A DNA stretch of 64,000 nt from DASZUK01 sp035547695 (GCA_035547695.1 DASZUK010000041.1:13305-77304); one strand, 5' to 3'. Shown: positions 1-8,804, numbered from the stretch's first letter. The notes: generated by a model not told the origin, from the letters alone. A program made the numbers and translations.

Positions 1-1313
1 TGAAGGACCGGCAGTGGGGCTTCCGGACCAGGGCCATCCACGCCGGCGGCCGGCCCGACCCGGCTACCGGGGCCCGGGCGGTGCCGATCTACCAGACGAC
101 CAGCTTCGTCTTCGACGACACCGTCGACGCCGCCGACCTGTTCGCCCTGCAGAAGTACGGCAACGTCTACTCCCGCATCGCCAATCCGACGGTGGCGGCC
201 TTCGAGGAGCGGATGGCCAGCCTGGAGGGAGGGATCGGGGCGGTGGCCACCTCCAGCGGCCAGGCGGCGGAGCTGCTCACCGTCATCGCCCTGGCCGGCG
301 CCGGTGACCACCTGGTGGCGTCCGCCGGCCTCTACGGCGGCACCCACACGTTGTTCGACGTGACGTTGCGCCGGCTCGGCATCGACACGACGTTCGTGCC
401 GGCCGACGATCCCGGCGCCTTCGCCGCCGCGGTCCGGCCGAACACGAAGCTGCTGTACACCGAGGTGATCGGCAACCCGAGCGGGGTGGTGGCCGACCTG
501 GCCGCCCTGTCGGACGTGGCCCACCACCACGGGGTGCCGCTGGTGGTGGACGCCACGCTGGCGACCCCCTACCTGTGCCGGCCGCTCGACCACGGGGCCG
601 ACATCGTGGTCCACTCGGCGACCAAGTTCCTGGGCGGCCACGGCACCTCGATCGGCGGGGTCGTGGTGGAGTCCGGTCGGTTCGACTGGGCCAACGGGAA
701 GTTCCCGACCTTCACCGACCCGGTCCCCTCCTACAACGACCTCCGGTTCGTGGAGAACTTCGGCGAGTACGCCTTCTGTACCAGGCTCCGGGCCGAGCAG
801 CTCCGTGACACCGGGGCCTCCCTGTCGCCGTTCAACGCCTTCCTGTTCCTGCAGGGCCTGGAGACCCTGCCGCAGCGGATGGACGCCCACGTGGCCAACG
901 CCCGGGGATTGGCCGACCACCTGTCCGACCACCCGGCGGTGGTCGAGGTGCGGTACGCCGGCCTCGAACGGTCCCCCTGGTTCGGCCTGGCCCGGCGCTA
1001 CCTCCCGCTCGGCCCCGGTGCCGTCCTCGGCTTCCGGGTCCGTGGAGGACGAGAAGGCGGGGCCCGGTTCGTCGAGAGCCTGGAGATGGTCAGCCACCTG
1101 GCCAACGTCGGCGACACCCGCACCCTGGTCATCCATCCGGCCTCGACCACCCACCAGCAGTTGTCGGACGACGCCCTCCGGGTGGGCGGGGTCCCGCCCG
1201 ACCTGGTCCGGATCTCGGTGGGACTGGAGGACCTGGACGACATCCTGTGGGACATCGACCAGGCCCTTCACCGGGCCGTCGACCGGGTCCCCGACCAAGG
1301 GGAGGGCGGATGA
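1..1313 (+). CDS. metY: O-acetylhomoserine sulfhydrylase (5'-partial)
   Basis: PLP-dependent enzyme that makes homocysteine from O-acetylhomoserine and sulfide. The reading frame is open from base 3 and begins KDRQWGFRTRAIHAGG, the usual N-terminus of the family. The window appears to open inside the start codon, since bases 1-2 are TG, so only one base is probably missing. The PLP lysine is in the SATKFLGGHGT motif, with Lys at bases 624-626 (about residue 208). The total is about 436 residues, normal for MetY and longer than cystathionine gamma-synthase. The GTG at 81 is internal, because the conserved N-terminal motif lies upstream of it. The stop overlaps the start of the next gene (ATGA). 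The family call is secure. A methanethiol-using variant cannot be excluded. Confidence 0.93.
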   Translation, partial: KDRQWGFRTRAIHAGGRPDPATGARAVPIYQTTSFVFDDTVDAADLFALQKYGNVYSRIANPTVAAFEERMASLEGGIGAVATSSGQAAELLTVIALAGAGDHLVASAGLYGGTHTLFDVTLRRLGIDTTFVPADDPGAFAAAVRPNTKLLYTEVIGNPSGVVADLAALSDVAHHHGVPLVVDATLATPYLCRPLDHGADIVVHSATKFLGGHGTSIGGVVVESGRFDWANGKFPTFTDPVPSYNDLRFVENFGEYAFCTRLRAEQLRDTGASLSPFNAFLFLQGLETLPQRMDAHVANARGLADHLSDHPAVVEVRYAGLERSPWFGLARRYLPLGPGAVLGFRVRGGREGGARFVESLEMVSHLANVGDTRTLVIHPASTTHQQLSDDALRVGGVPPDLVRISVGLEDLDDILWDIDQALHRAVDRVPDQGEGG

Positions 1314-1825
1314 GCAGCCTGCCCGGCTCCCCTGCCGGCGGCCCGGCCGGCTGGACCCCACCGACCGCCGGGGAGCGTCTCGGCATCCTGCGGCGCACCA
1401 GGACCGTGGCGTTGGTCGGCGCCTCGGCCAACCGGGCCCGGCCCAGCCACTTCGTGGCCACCTACCTGCTGAGCTCGTCGACCGACTACACGGTGTGGCT
1501 GGTGAACCCGAGGGAGCGGGAGATCCTGGGCCGGCCGGTCTACCCCAGCCTGGCGGCCCTGCCGGAGCCGCCGGACCTGGTCGACGTCTTCCGCCGGCCC
1601 GACGACCTGGAGGCGACGGCCGCCGAGGCCATCGACCGTGGTGCCGGGGTGCTCTGGCTCCAGCTCGGGCTGTGGTCGGACGAGGCGGCGCAACGGGCAC
1701 ACGCCGCCGGGCTGGACGTGGTGATGGACCGGTGCCTCAAGATCGAGCACGCCCGCTTCGCCGGCGGCCTCCACCTCGCCGGCTTCGACACCGGGGTGGT
1801 CAGCGCCCGGCGCCGGCTGCGGTAG
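1310..1825 (+). CDS. CoA-binding domain protein (YccU-like)
   Basis: Small single-domain Rossmann protein of 171 residues, of the CoA-binding family that resembles the N-terminal domain of succinyl-CoA ligase alpha subunits. The nucleotide-binding strand and loop VALVGASANRARPSH is at about residues 33-47, and the rest follows the family pattern (YTVWLVNP, PPDLVDVFRR, GAGVLWLQLG, VVMDRCLKIEH). The ATG at 1310 overlaps the metY stop by 4 bases, so translation is probably coupled. An open frame reaches further back to 1247 but that part is a shadow of metY. Its cellular role is not established. Coupling to metY suggests a link to CoA or thiol metabolism, which is inference. It ends 18 bp from the convergent metX stop. 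Confidence 0.85.
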   Translation: MSSLPGSPAGGPAGWTPPTAGERLGILRRTRTVALVGASANRARPSHFVATYLLSSSTDYTVWLVNPREREILGRPVYPSLAALPEPPDLVDVFRRPDDLEATAAEAIDRGAGVLWLQLGLWSDEAAQRAHAAGLDVVMDRCLKIEHARFAGGLHLAGFDTGVVSARRRLR

Positions 1826-1843
1826 CGGCGGCCCGGCACCACT

Positions 1844-2980
1844 TCAGCCCGGGGCCAGCGCGGCCTCCACCAGGCGGCCCACCTGCGGGGACTCGATGAG
1901 GAACCCGTCGTGGCCGTGCAGCGAACGGACCACGTGCACGTCGGGACGGCCGGGCAGCAGGGCGGCGAGCTCGTGCTGCAGTCGGGGCGGGTACAGGCGG
2001 TCGGAGTCGATGGCGACGACGGTGGGCTCGGCACGGACCCGGGCCAGTGCCCGGGCCGCCCCTCCCCTGCCCCGGCCGACGTCGTGATGGTCCATGGCTC
2101 GGCTCAGCACCAGGTAGCTGTTGGCGTCGAACCGCCCCACCAGCTTCTCGGCGTGATGGTCCAGGTAGCCCTCCACCGCGTAGCGGCCGCCGCCCAGCGG
2201 GTCTTCGTCCGCCTGGGGCCGCCGGCCGAACCTGGCGTCCAGCTCCTCCTCGGACCGGTAGGTGACGTGGCCGATGCGGCGGGCGAGGCCCAGCCCCCGC
2301 TCGGGACCGTGGCCCGGTGGCACCGTGTAGTAGTCGCCGCCGTGGAAACCGGGGTCCATCCGGATGGCCTGGGCCTGGACCGCGCACAGCGCGATCTGCT
2401 CGGCCGTGGCTGCCGCCCCGCAGGCGACGACCACCATCCGGCGCACCCGGTCCGGATGGGTGACGGCCCACTCCAGGGCCCGCATCCCCCCCATGGAGCC
2501 GCCGATCACCGCCGCCCACCGCACGATCCCGAGCCGGTCGGCCAGGGCGGCCTCCACCGCCACCTGGTCCCGGACGGTGACGGCCGGGAACCTCGAGCCC
2601 CACGGGGAACGGTCCGGCGACGCAGCGGCCGGGCCGGTGGTGCCCCGGCAGCCGCCCAGGGTGTTGGCGCAGACGACCCACCACCGGTCGGTGTCGATCG
2701 GACCGCCCGGCCCGATCAACCGATCCCACCACCCCGGCGTGGGATGGCCGGGGCCGGCGGGGCCGGCGGCGTGGCTGTCGCCGGTGAGGGCGTGCTCGAC
2801 GAGGATGGCGTTGTCGCCGGCCCGTGACGGACGGCCCCACGTCTCGTAGGCCACGGTCACCGGGCCCAGCGCACCGCCGAGCTCCAGGCCCAGCGGGACG
2901 TCTTCGAACAGCCGGACGAAGCGGCGGCGGCCGGGATCGTCACCGGCCCGCCACCCATCATCTATTTCCAGTTGTTCCAT
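1844..2980 (-). CDS. metX: Homoserine O-acetyltransferase
   Basis: Alpha/beta-hydrolase fold enzyme that acetylates homoserine with acetyl-CoA, supplying the substrate of the MetY protein encoded convergently. It has 378 residues, typical for MetX. The substrate signature EHALTGDSHAAG is at about residues 62-73, the nucleophile elbow GGSMGGM holds Ser162, and the C-terminal HGHDGFLIE carries the catalytic His. I chose the ATG at 2980 (MEQLEIDDGW). The frame stays open upstream to 3463, but that stretch is a mirror of the osmC-like gene. No Shine-Dalgarno sequence or SAM riboswitch is visible in the 147-bp divergent gap, which instead holds an AT-rich stretch and a 13-bp tandem repeat. Confidence 0.93.
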   Translation of the reverse strand: MEQLEIDDGWRAGDDPGRRRFVRLFEDVPLGLELGGALGPVTVAYETWGRPSRAGDNAILVEHALTGDSHAAGPAGPGHPTPGWWDRLIGPGGPIDTDRWWVVCANTLGGCRGTTGPAAASPDRSPWGSRFPAVTVRDQVAVEAALADRLGIVRWAAVIGGSMGGMRALEWAVTHPDRVRRMVVVACGAAATAEQIALCAVQAQAIRMDPGFHGGDYYTVPPGHGPERGLGLARRIGHVTYRSEEELDARFGRRPQADEDPLGGGRYAVEGYLDHHAEKLVGRFDANSYLVLSRAMDHHDVGRGRGGAARALARVRAEPTVVAIDSDRLYPPRLQHELAALLPGRPDVHVVRSLHGHDGFLIESPQVGRLVEAALAPG

Positions 2981-3127
2981 CGGATTTATATGGTAGAGTC
3001 CAGAGCGCCCGGTCCGGGCACAGGACACGAGCCCAAGACACGAGCCCAGGACACGAGCCCAGGACACGAGCCCAGGACACGGGCACGGGACACGGGCACG
3101 GGGACAGGTGGGACGGAGGTACGAGGA

Positions 3128-3688
3128 ATGACCAGCACGGCGACGCCGGTGGACAACGGGGTGAACGTCGAGTTCTTGCTGACCGCCCGGGAGACGCTCG
3201 CCGCCCAGCCCGAGGCCGCCGACTTCAAGTGGCGGGTGAGCAACACGTGGGTGAAGGGCACGCACAGCCGGACCAGCGTGCACGGGTTCTTCGGCCTGGG
3301 CCAGGAGCAGGCCCACCACGAGGAGTTCGTGTTCGACGGCGACCACCCCGAGGTGTTCTCGGCCGAGGACCACGGGCCGACCCCGGTGGAACTGCTGCTG
3401 GTCAGCCTCGCGAGCTGCCTCACCGCCGGGGTGGCCGCGGTGGCCCAGAACCGTGAGATCCAACTGCGCTCGGTGACCGCGACGGTCGAGGGCGACATGG
3501 ACGTCCGGGGCATCCTCGGCGTCGACCCGGAGGTCCGCAACGGCTTCAGCCAGATCAGGGTCACCTACCAGGTCGACGCCGACGCGTCGCGGGCCGACAT
3601 CGAGGCCCTGGTGGCGCAGTCGCAGAAGCGGTCGGCCGTGTACGACGTCGTGACCAACCCCACCCGCGTCACCGTCGAGGTGGCCTGA
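3128..3688 (+). CDS. OsmC family peroxiredoxin-like protein
   Basis: Protein of 186 residues of the OsmC/Ohr family, thiol-dependent reduction of organic hydroperoxides being the known activity of its better-studied members. The family core GPTPVELLLVSLASCLTAG carries the conserved Cys at about residue 97, and the end (QKRSAVYDVVTNPTRVTVEV) fits family members. The other Ohr cysteine is not obvious in the N-terminal half, so peroxidase activity is uncertain. The start is ATG 3128, downstream of a GGAGG at about 3115; the frame is open back to 2972 but that segment is the non-coding tandem repeat. The stop overlaps the likely translation-initiation region of the following monooxygenase, suggesting co-transcription. 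Confidence 0.85.
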   Translation: MTSTATPVDNGVNVEFLLTARETLAAQPEAADFKWRVSNTWVKGTHSRTSVHGFFGLGQEQAHHEEFVFDGDHPEVFSAEDHGPTPVELLLVSLASCLTAGVAAVAQNREIQLRSVTATVEGDMDVRGILGVDPEVRNGFSQIRVTYQVDADASRADIEALVAQSQKRSAVYDVVTNPTRVTVEVA

Positions 3689-3690
3689 GC

Positions 3691-4974
3691 CTGCGCCGGG
3701 TCACCACCGCGATCGTCGGGGCCGGCCAGTCCGGCCTGGCCATGAGCCGGTGCCTCGGCGAGCGGTCGGTCGATCACGTCGTCCTCGAGCGGGCAGCGGT
3801 GGCCCAGTCGTGGCGGACCGGTCGTTGGGACTCGCTTCGGCTCCTGACGCCCAACTGGCTGAACCGCCTTCCCGGCTACCGGTACCGGGGGGACGACCCC
3901 GACGGCTACATGGCCATGCCGGAGGTCGTGGCGTACATCGACGGCTACGCCCGGGCCATCGCGGCCCCCGTGGAGGACGGGGTGGACGTCACCGCGGTCA
4001 GGGTGGCCGACGACGGCTTCGAGGTGGTCACCACCGGTGGGGAGTGGTGGGCCCGCACGGTGGTGGTCGCCACCGGCCCCGGTCACCGGCCGGACGTCCC
4101 CGGGTTCGCCGCTGCGGTGCCGCCCGGCGTCGACTGCCTCACGCCGGCCGAGTACCGCAATCCGGGCCACCTGGCCGAAGGCGGTGTCCTGGTGGTCGGG
4201 GCGGCGGCGACCGGGGTCCAGTTGGCCGAAGAGATCCAGCGGTCGGGCCGGCCGGTGACGCTCGCCGTCGGGAGCCATGTCCGGATGCCCCGGGTGTACC
4301 GCGGGAGGGACATCATGTGGTGGCTCGACGCCGCGGGGGTGCTCGACGAGCGCCACGACGAGGTGGACGACATCGTCCGGGCCCGCCACGTGGCGTCGTT
4401 CCAGCTCGTGGGTTCGGCCAGTCGGGCGACGGTGGACCTCAACTCGCTGCAGTCCGGGGGCGTGCGCATCGTCGGCCGGCTCGGCGGGATCACCGACGAC
4501 GGAACCGCCCAATTCTCGGGCTCACTTCCCAACCACTGCGCGCTCGCCGACCTCAAGCTGGGGCGGCTCCTCGACGCCCTGGACGCCTGGGCGACGGACA
4601 GCGGGCTCCATGGCGAGGTCGGGGCCCCCGAACGCTTCCCCTCGACCACCGTTCCGCCGGAGCCGCCCCTCCTCCTGCGTCTGCGCTCCGGCGAGATCAG
4701 GACGATCGTCTGGGCGACCGGCTACCGGCCGGAGTACCCCTGGCTCCAGGTGCCGGTGCTGGATGCCAAGGGACGGATCATCCACCACGGAGGGGTCACC
4801 CCGGTACCCGGCCTGTACCTCATCGGCGCCCCGTTCCTGCGGCGGAGGAAGTCGTCGTTCATCGACGGGGCCGGTGACGACGCCCGCGACCTCGCCGCGC
4901 ACCTGGCCGCGTACCTCGACCAGCGGGCGGGTCGACCGTCGCCGCCACGCCGATCACGTCGGCGGCCATCCTGA
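3691..4974 (+). CDS. Flavin-containing monooxygenase / FAD-NAD(P)-binding oxidoreductase
   Basis: FAD- and NADPH-binding oxidoreductase of about 427 residues, resembling the flavin monooxygenase / Baeyer-Villiger group. The FAD-binding fingerprint GAGQSG lies at bases 3718-3735, upstream of the first ATG (3742), so translation must start earlier. No ATG, GTG or TTG exists in frame between the preceding stop and the motif. CTG 3691, about 8 bases after GAGGTGG, is the best candidate and gives MRRVTTAIVGAGQSG. A second Rossmann loop (VVGAAATG) is near residue 170, and the family motif VWATGYRPE near residue 345. Substrate is unknown. If the ATG at 3742 were used, the protein would lack its FAD loop. 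Confidence 0.82.
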   Translation: MRRVTTAIVGAGQSGLAMSRCLGERSVDHVVLERAAVAQSWRTGRWDSLRLLTPNWLNRLPGYRYRGDDPDGYMAMPEVVAYIDGYARAIAAPVEDGVDVTAVRVADDGFEVVTTGGEWWARTVVVATGPGHRPDVPGFAAAVPPGVDCLTPAEYRNPGHLAEGGVLVVGAAATGVQLAEEIQRSGRPVTLAVGSHVRMPRVYRGRDIMWWLDAAGVLDERHDEVDDIVRARHVASFQLVGSASRATVDLNSLQSGGVRIVGRLGGITDDGTAQFSGSLPNHCALADLKLGRLLDALDAWATDSGLHGEVGAPERFPSTTVPPEPPLLLRLRSGEIRTIVWATGYRPEYPWLQVPVLDAKGRIIHHGGVTPVPGLYLIGAPFLRRRKSSFIDGAGDDARDLAAHLAAYLDQRAGRPSPPRRSRRRPS

Positions 4975-4998
4975 GATGTCGGTCACCGGCCCGTGCGC

Positions 4999-6333
4999 TC
5001 AGGACGGTCGGTTGAGGGCCACCCCCGACCGGTCGAAGGCGTAGCACCGCGTCTCGTCCGGGAACGCCGGCCATTCGTCGTCCTGCAGGGGCCGGTGGAC
5101 GTCGGCCACCTTGGGGCCGACCCGACGGGCGGCCTTCTGCAACACCTCCAGGTCCATCCCGTAGAGGCCGGCCGCGGTCTCCCCCAGCATGAGGCGGCAC
5201 TCGGCGGGCGCCACCTCGCTGAAGGTCGCCCGGAGCGCCTGGGTGGTGTACGGCATGGTCCCTTCGGCGTGGGGGTAGTCCGCTCCCCACATGATCCGGT
5301 CGACCCCCAGTTCGTGGCGGACGGCCGTCTCGGACGGCAGCATGAAGCTGGCGCCGACGTAGCAGTTCCGGCGCCAGTACTCGCTGGGCTTCATCGACAG
5401 CGCGTCCAACCCGCTCCCGATGAAGGTCCGCAGCACGGAGCCGCCCTTGCCGGCCTGCTCGCAGATGGCGTCCAGGGTGGCCAGGCGGTCGGGGATCCAG
5501 CCGCAGAACTGCTCGGTCAGCACGAAGCTCAGGCCGGGGTGGCGCTCGAACACGCCCCCCAGCATCAGGTGCCATAGCCCCCGATGAGCGAAGAACTCGA
5601 GCTCGGTCCAGGTCACGGCGACGCCGGCCTGGATATCGTCCGACGGCCCGCCGACGGACGCCGCGTGCTGGGTGACCGGGAAGCCGACGGCTTCGCAGGC
5701 GGCGAACAGCCGGTCGTAGGCCGGCGAGTACAACGGGGGGAGCTGCTCCCCGGCGAAGATGATGGGGAGGAGGATGCCACCGGTGTGGCCGGCCGACGCC
5801 GCCCACTCGACCTCGGCCACCGCGTCGTCGACGTCGTTGAGGAACACCTGGATCACCCCGGCGCGGCGGCCGGGCAGGTCGCCGCAGAAGTCGAGCAGCC
5901 ACCGGTTGTGGGCCCGGAGCCCAGCCCACCGGTGCTCGTAGTCGGTCCGGTCCCGCGGGCTGCCGGCCATGAGCACCCCCGAGGGGAAGAACGGAGGGGA
6001 CGTGTTCGGGATGACGATCTCGCCGACCACCCCCTCGCCCTCGAGCTCCCGGACGCGGCGGGCGCTGTCCCAGTTGGCTGTCTGCCGGCCGGAGGCGACG
6101 CCGATCTTGTGGACCTCCTCCCCGGCGTCGACCTCGGCCCAGGCGTCCCGGTAGGAGCCGGCCCAGACGTCGAACTCGTCGTGCCACCGGGACTCCAGGT
6201 ACGGCTTGTAGCCGTAGAGGTCGGCGCCCGCATGGGTGTCGGACGATACGACCACGTAGCGGTCGGTCGCCTCTCCGACCTGGTCGTCCGGGCCCGCGCC
6301 GTCGCCGTTGACGGTGCCCGTCGTGCTGGTCAT
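4999..6333 (-). CDS. Amidohydrolase-2 family metal-dependent hydrolase/decarboxylase
   Basis: TIM-barrel protein of 444 residues of the amidohydrolase-2 family (PF04909), whose characterised members include ACMSD and gamma-resorcylate-type decarboxylases as well as hydrolases. Visible metal-site motifs are SSDTHAG near residue 31, VTQHAAS near residue 220 and GADYPHAEGT near residue 350. It shares the KPYLESRxHDxFDxWA block with the paralogue at 52817-54061, marking a subfamily distinct from the VDDHVLEPPDLW type elsewhere in the window. It is the last gene of a SnoaL/LLM/amidohydrolase operon (49-bp gap from the LLM gene). Start ATG 6333, preceded by GGAGGGAAGG. The reaction is not predictable. 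Confidence 0.87.
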   Translation of the reverse strand: MTSTTGTVNGDGAGPDDQVGEATDRYVVVSSDTHAGADLYGYKPYLESRWHDEFDVWAGSYRDAWAEVDAGEEVHKIGVASGRQTANWDSARRVRELEGEGVVGEIVIPNTSPPFFPSGVLMAGSPRDRTDYEHRWAGLRAHNRWLLDFCGDLPGRRAGVIQVFLNDVDDAVAEVEWAASAGHTGGILLPIIFAGEQLPPLYSPAYDRLFAACEAVGFPVTQHAASVGGPSDDIQAGVAVTWTELEFFAHRGLWHLMLGGVFERHPGLSFVLTEQFCGWIPDRLATLDAICEQAGKGGSVLRTFIGSGLDALSMKPSEYWRRNCYVGASFMLPSETAVRHELGVDRIMWGADYPHAEGTMPYTTQALRATFSEVAPAECRLMLGETAAGLYGMDLEVLQKAARRVGPKVADVHRPLQDDEWPAFPDETRCYAFDRSGVALNRPS

Positions 6334-6382
6334 GTGGCCTTCCCTCCGTGCTCGTGGCTGACAGGTGAGCGGTGATCGCTCG

Positions 6383-7300
6383 TCACCACCGGCATTCGGC
6401 CGGCTCCCACCCGATTTCCCGGATGAACCGTTCCAGGGCGCCGACGTGCTCCGCCGGCGTCCGCAGTGGTTGGACGTCGCCGCCGCCGCGCCAGGCGTTG
6501 GTCGTGGTCATCGTGTTGATGGTGACGTAGTCGACCGACTCACGGCGGGCCAGGTCGACCATGGCCAGGACCGCCGGTGCGCCGGCCGACCAGAGGGTGG
6601 CCAGTTCCACCGGGTACGTCGCCGGGTCCCTGCCGGCGGCCACCAGCTCCGTCCGCAGCCGGTGGATCTGCCGTCGGGCACTGGACGGGTCGGTGGTGGA
6701 GATGATGCACCCGTCGCCCAGCCGGGCGGCCCGGCGGAAGGCCGGTGGCGAGAACCCGCCGACCCAGATCGGGATGGTCCGGGCCGGCCGGGGGAGCATC
6801 GACGCCCGGTCCACCCGGTGGAACCGGCCCGAGAAGTCGACCAGCGGGTCTCGCCACAGGCACCGCAGCAGGGTGATCTGCTCGTCGAACCGGGCACCTC
6901 GCGAGGCGAAGTCCGCCCCCAGTGCCTCGTACTCGACCGGGTTCCACCCAGCACCCACCCCGAGGCGGAGCCGACCGTCGGACAGCAGGTCGATCTCGGC
7001 CGCCTGCTTGGCGACGAGGACGGCCGGCCGTTGGGGGAGGACGAGGATGCCGCAGGTGAGCCCCACCTGGCGGGTGACGCCGGCGAGGAAGGAGAACAGG
7101 GCGAGGGGCTCGTGGAACGCCATGGTCTGGTCGTGGGGTCCCCACAGCGGTGGTGTCCGGTTGGCATGGGAGGCGCCGAGCACGTGGTCGATGCAGGAGA
7201 TGTGGGAGAACCCGAGGTCCTCGACGGCCTGCGCCCATGTCCGCACGGCGCCCCGGTCGGCGCCGAGCTCGCAACTCGGGAACATCGCCCCGAACCGCAC
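6383..7300 (-). CDS. LLM class (F420- or FMN-dependent) oxidoreductase
   Basis: Luciferase-like monooxygenase fold, 305 residues. The family pattern is clear: FGAMFPSCELG at the start, LGFSHISCIDHVLGA, GILVLPQRPAVLVAKQAAEIDLLS, RLRLGVGAGWNPVEYEALG and IPIWVGGFSPPAFRRAARLGDG. Many actinobacterial members use coenzyme F420; FMN is the alternative and the sequence alone does not decide. I chose GTG 7300 (MRFGAMFPSC) because it matches the normal N-terminus; the longer open frame upstream is a shadow of the SnoaL gene. It begins 5 bp after the SnoaL stop, so both belong to one transcript. The protein at 35234-36154 is a paralogue with closely matching N-terminal blocks. Confidence 0.88.
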   Translation of the reverse strand: MRFGAMFPSCELGADRGAVRTWAQAVEDLGFSHISCIDHVLGASHANRTPPLWGPHDQTMAFHEPLALFSFLAGVTRQVGLTCGILVLPQRPAVLVAKQAAEIDLLSDGRLRLGVGAGWNPVEYEALGADFASRGARFDEQITLLRCLWRDPLVDFSGRFHRVDRASMLPRPARTIPIWVGGFSPPAFRRAARLGDGCIISTTDPSSARRQIHRLRTELVAAGRDPATYPVELATLWSAGAPAVLAMVDLARRESVDYVTINTMTTTNAWRGGGDVQPLRTPAEHVGALERFIREIGWEPAECRW

Positions 7301-7305
7301 CCCGG

Positions 7306-7827
7306 CTACCGCCCGCCGGCCGGTGCCCCGGCATCGCCCACCCGCCCGGGTGACCACGGGACGGACGTCGTCCGGCCCTCCCGCCAGCCCCCGGGGAGAT
7401 GGAACAGCCCCTGGATGGTGCTGACCTTCTCGACGAACACCAGCCGGCCGTCCTGCAGGACGAGCCGGTCGTCGTAGTCGCCCCAACCGAGGTACAGGTC
7501 GTCGTCCCTCCCGAGCACCAGCAGGTAGCTGACACGGACGTGGAGCGGGTCGGCGTCGACGTCCTCCACGTCGACCGCCAACGGCAGGTGGCGGGTCGGC
7601 CGGACCCCGGCCGCCCACAGCTCCCGGAAGTACCCCAGGATCTCCGGCCACCCCTGGCAGTCCCGGGAGGGGCGGCGCAAGGTGGCGCCGGGGTCGAACA
7701 TCGCCCCCAGTGCCTCGGCATCGGCCCGGTCGTAGGCGGCGCAGTACGCCACCTCGGCCTGCCGGACCGCTTCCACCACGACGGTGCGGTGGGCGAACGG
7801 TGCCCACCGGTCCTCGACGATAGCCAT
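7306..7827 (-). CDS. SnoaL-like / nuclear transport factor 2 family protein
   Basis: Small alpha+beta barrel protein of 173 residues. The NTF2/SnoaL pattern is recognisable: VRQAEVAYCAAYDRADAEA, GAMFDPGATL, a central PEILGYFRELWAAG helix and C-terminal strands (DDLYLGWGDYDDRLVLQDGR, LVFVEKVSTIQG). Known members are polyketide cyclases, dehydratases and ketosteroid isomerases, but many lack assigned activity. The start ATG 7827 is preceded by GAGGAGG. The open frame upstream to 7962 crosses the promoter. It heads the operon with the LLM oxidoreductase and an amidohydrolase, so a dehydration or isomerisation step in the same pathway is plausible but unproven. A TAACTAGGTTA-like site lies about 30 bp upstream. 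Confidence 0.78.
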   Translation of the reverse strand: MAIVEDRWAPFAHRTVVVEAVRQAEVAYCAAYDRADAEALGAMFDPGATLRRPSRDCQGWPEILGYFRELWAAGVRPTRHLPLAVDVEDVDADPLHVRVSYLLVLGRDDDLYLGWGDYDDRLVLQDGRLVFVEKVSTIQGLFHLPGGWREGRTTSVPWSPGRVGDAGAPAGGR

Positions 7828-7856
7828 GCCCCCTCCTCGACGTGCCGCAAAGGTCT

Positions 7857-7867
7857 TACATAGTTTA
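7857..7867. promoter_or_regulatory. Putative operator, TAACTAGGTTA-like (8 of 11 positions)
   Basis: TACATAGTTTA, in the divergent region between the SnoaL gene (start 7827) and the SDR gene (start 8010). It sits in the only AT-rich stretch of the gap. Part of the recurrent motif described in the findings; function is inferred from recurrence and position. Confidence 0.4.
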
Positions 7868-8009
7868 CTCTTTAGGGCCGGCAGGCGTCGAGGTGGGGCC
7901 CCGGGAGGGCGACGGAGAGCCACGTACGACGTCATGGCCGAGTGGCAGGCGGCGCTGGCCACGTTCGATGGCGTCTGGGACCCGCCGGGAGCGAGTGGAA
8001 CGGAGGCAC

Positions 8010-8804
8010 ATGGACCGGTACGCAGGCAAGGTGGCGGTCGTGACGGGGGCCACGAAGCCGGGGGCGATCGGGGCGGGGATCGCCGAGCGGCTGGCGGCCG
8101 AAGGGGCCGCCGTGGTGGTCGCCGGCCGGGACGTCGCCGGCGGCACCCAGGTGGCCGACGGCATCCGGTCGCGAGGTGGTGAAGCCACCGTGACCCCGGT
8201 GGACCTGACCCGGGCGGAGAGCGTCCGTGCCCTGGTCGACGGGGCGGTGGCCCGGTACGGGCGGCTGGACACCCTGGTCAACAACGCCGCCGCCATCGAC
8301 ACCGTCAAGGCCGGCCACGACCTCCCGGTCGCCGACATGGACGTGGAGGCGTGGGACTACGCCTTCTCGGTCAACGTCCGGGGGGCCTTCCTCTGCGCCA
8401 AGTACGCCATACCCCCGATGATCGACGGCGGGGGCGGGGCAGTGGTCAACATCTCCTCGATCGCCGCCCTCCGGGCCATCCCCAGCCGAGCCGCCTACAC
8501 CTCCACCAAGGCGGCCCTCAACGGCCTCACGCTGTCCATCGCCGTCGACTACGCCGACCGGGGCATCCGCAGCAACGCCATCCTGGTGGCGTCGGTCCGC
8601 AACCGAACGGCACCGGCCCGTGCCCGGCCGGGCCAGTTCGACTCGCTGATGCTGCCCCGGTGGGGTGGGGTCGACGACGTCGCCGCCATGGCGGCCTTCC
8701 TGGCCTCCGACGAGGCCGGGTTCACCACCGGTGCCATCGTTCCCGTCGACGGTGGGGCGCTGGCCAAGTTCGTCAAGCCGGCGTCCCCCCTCGGGCTGAT
8801 GTGA
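8010..8804 (+). CDS. SDR family oxidoreductase
   Basis: Classical short-chain dehydrogenase of 264 residues. The NAD(P)-binding loop VTGATKPGAIGAGIA is near residues 10-24 (a slightly expanded glycine motif), LVNNAAAID near 89, NISSIAAL near 146 and the catalytic Tyr-x3-Lys in AYTSTKAALNG near 160. The C-terminal TTGAIVPVDGGALAKF is typical. The start ATG 8010 follows CGGAGG. It is transcribed away from the SnoaL/LLM/amidohydrolase operon and probably shares its control region. Substrate is unknown; the neighbourhood suggests a hydroxyacyl-CoA or alicyclic alcohol. A strong hairpin follows the stop. Confidence 0.88.
   Translation: MDRYAGKVAVVTGATKPGAIGAGIAERLAAEGAAVVVAGRDVAGGTQVADGIRSRGGEATVTPVDLTRAESVRALVDGAVARYGRLDTLVNNAAAIDTVKAGHDLPVADMDVEAWDYAFSVNVRGAFLCAKYAIPPMIDGGGGAVVNISSIAALRAIPSRAAYTSTKAALNGLTLSIAVDYADRGIRSNAILVASVRNRTAPARARPGQFDSLMLPRWGGVDDVAAMAAFLASDEAGFTTGAIVPVDGGALAKFVKPASPLGLM

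Noticed and set aside
2986..2996. Candidate motif site TTATATGGTAG upstream of metX
   Set aside because: Only about 5 of 11 positions match the shared motif and it lies 5 bp from the metX start.
3022..3099. CRISPR array
   Set aside because: Units are contiguous with no spacers and are too short.
2981..3127. Possible SAM riboswitch in the metX/osmC gap
   Set aside because: No conserved SAM riboswitch pairing or sequence was recognised; the gap is mainly the 13-bp repeat.
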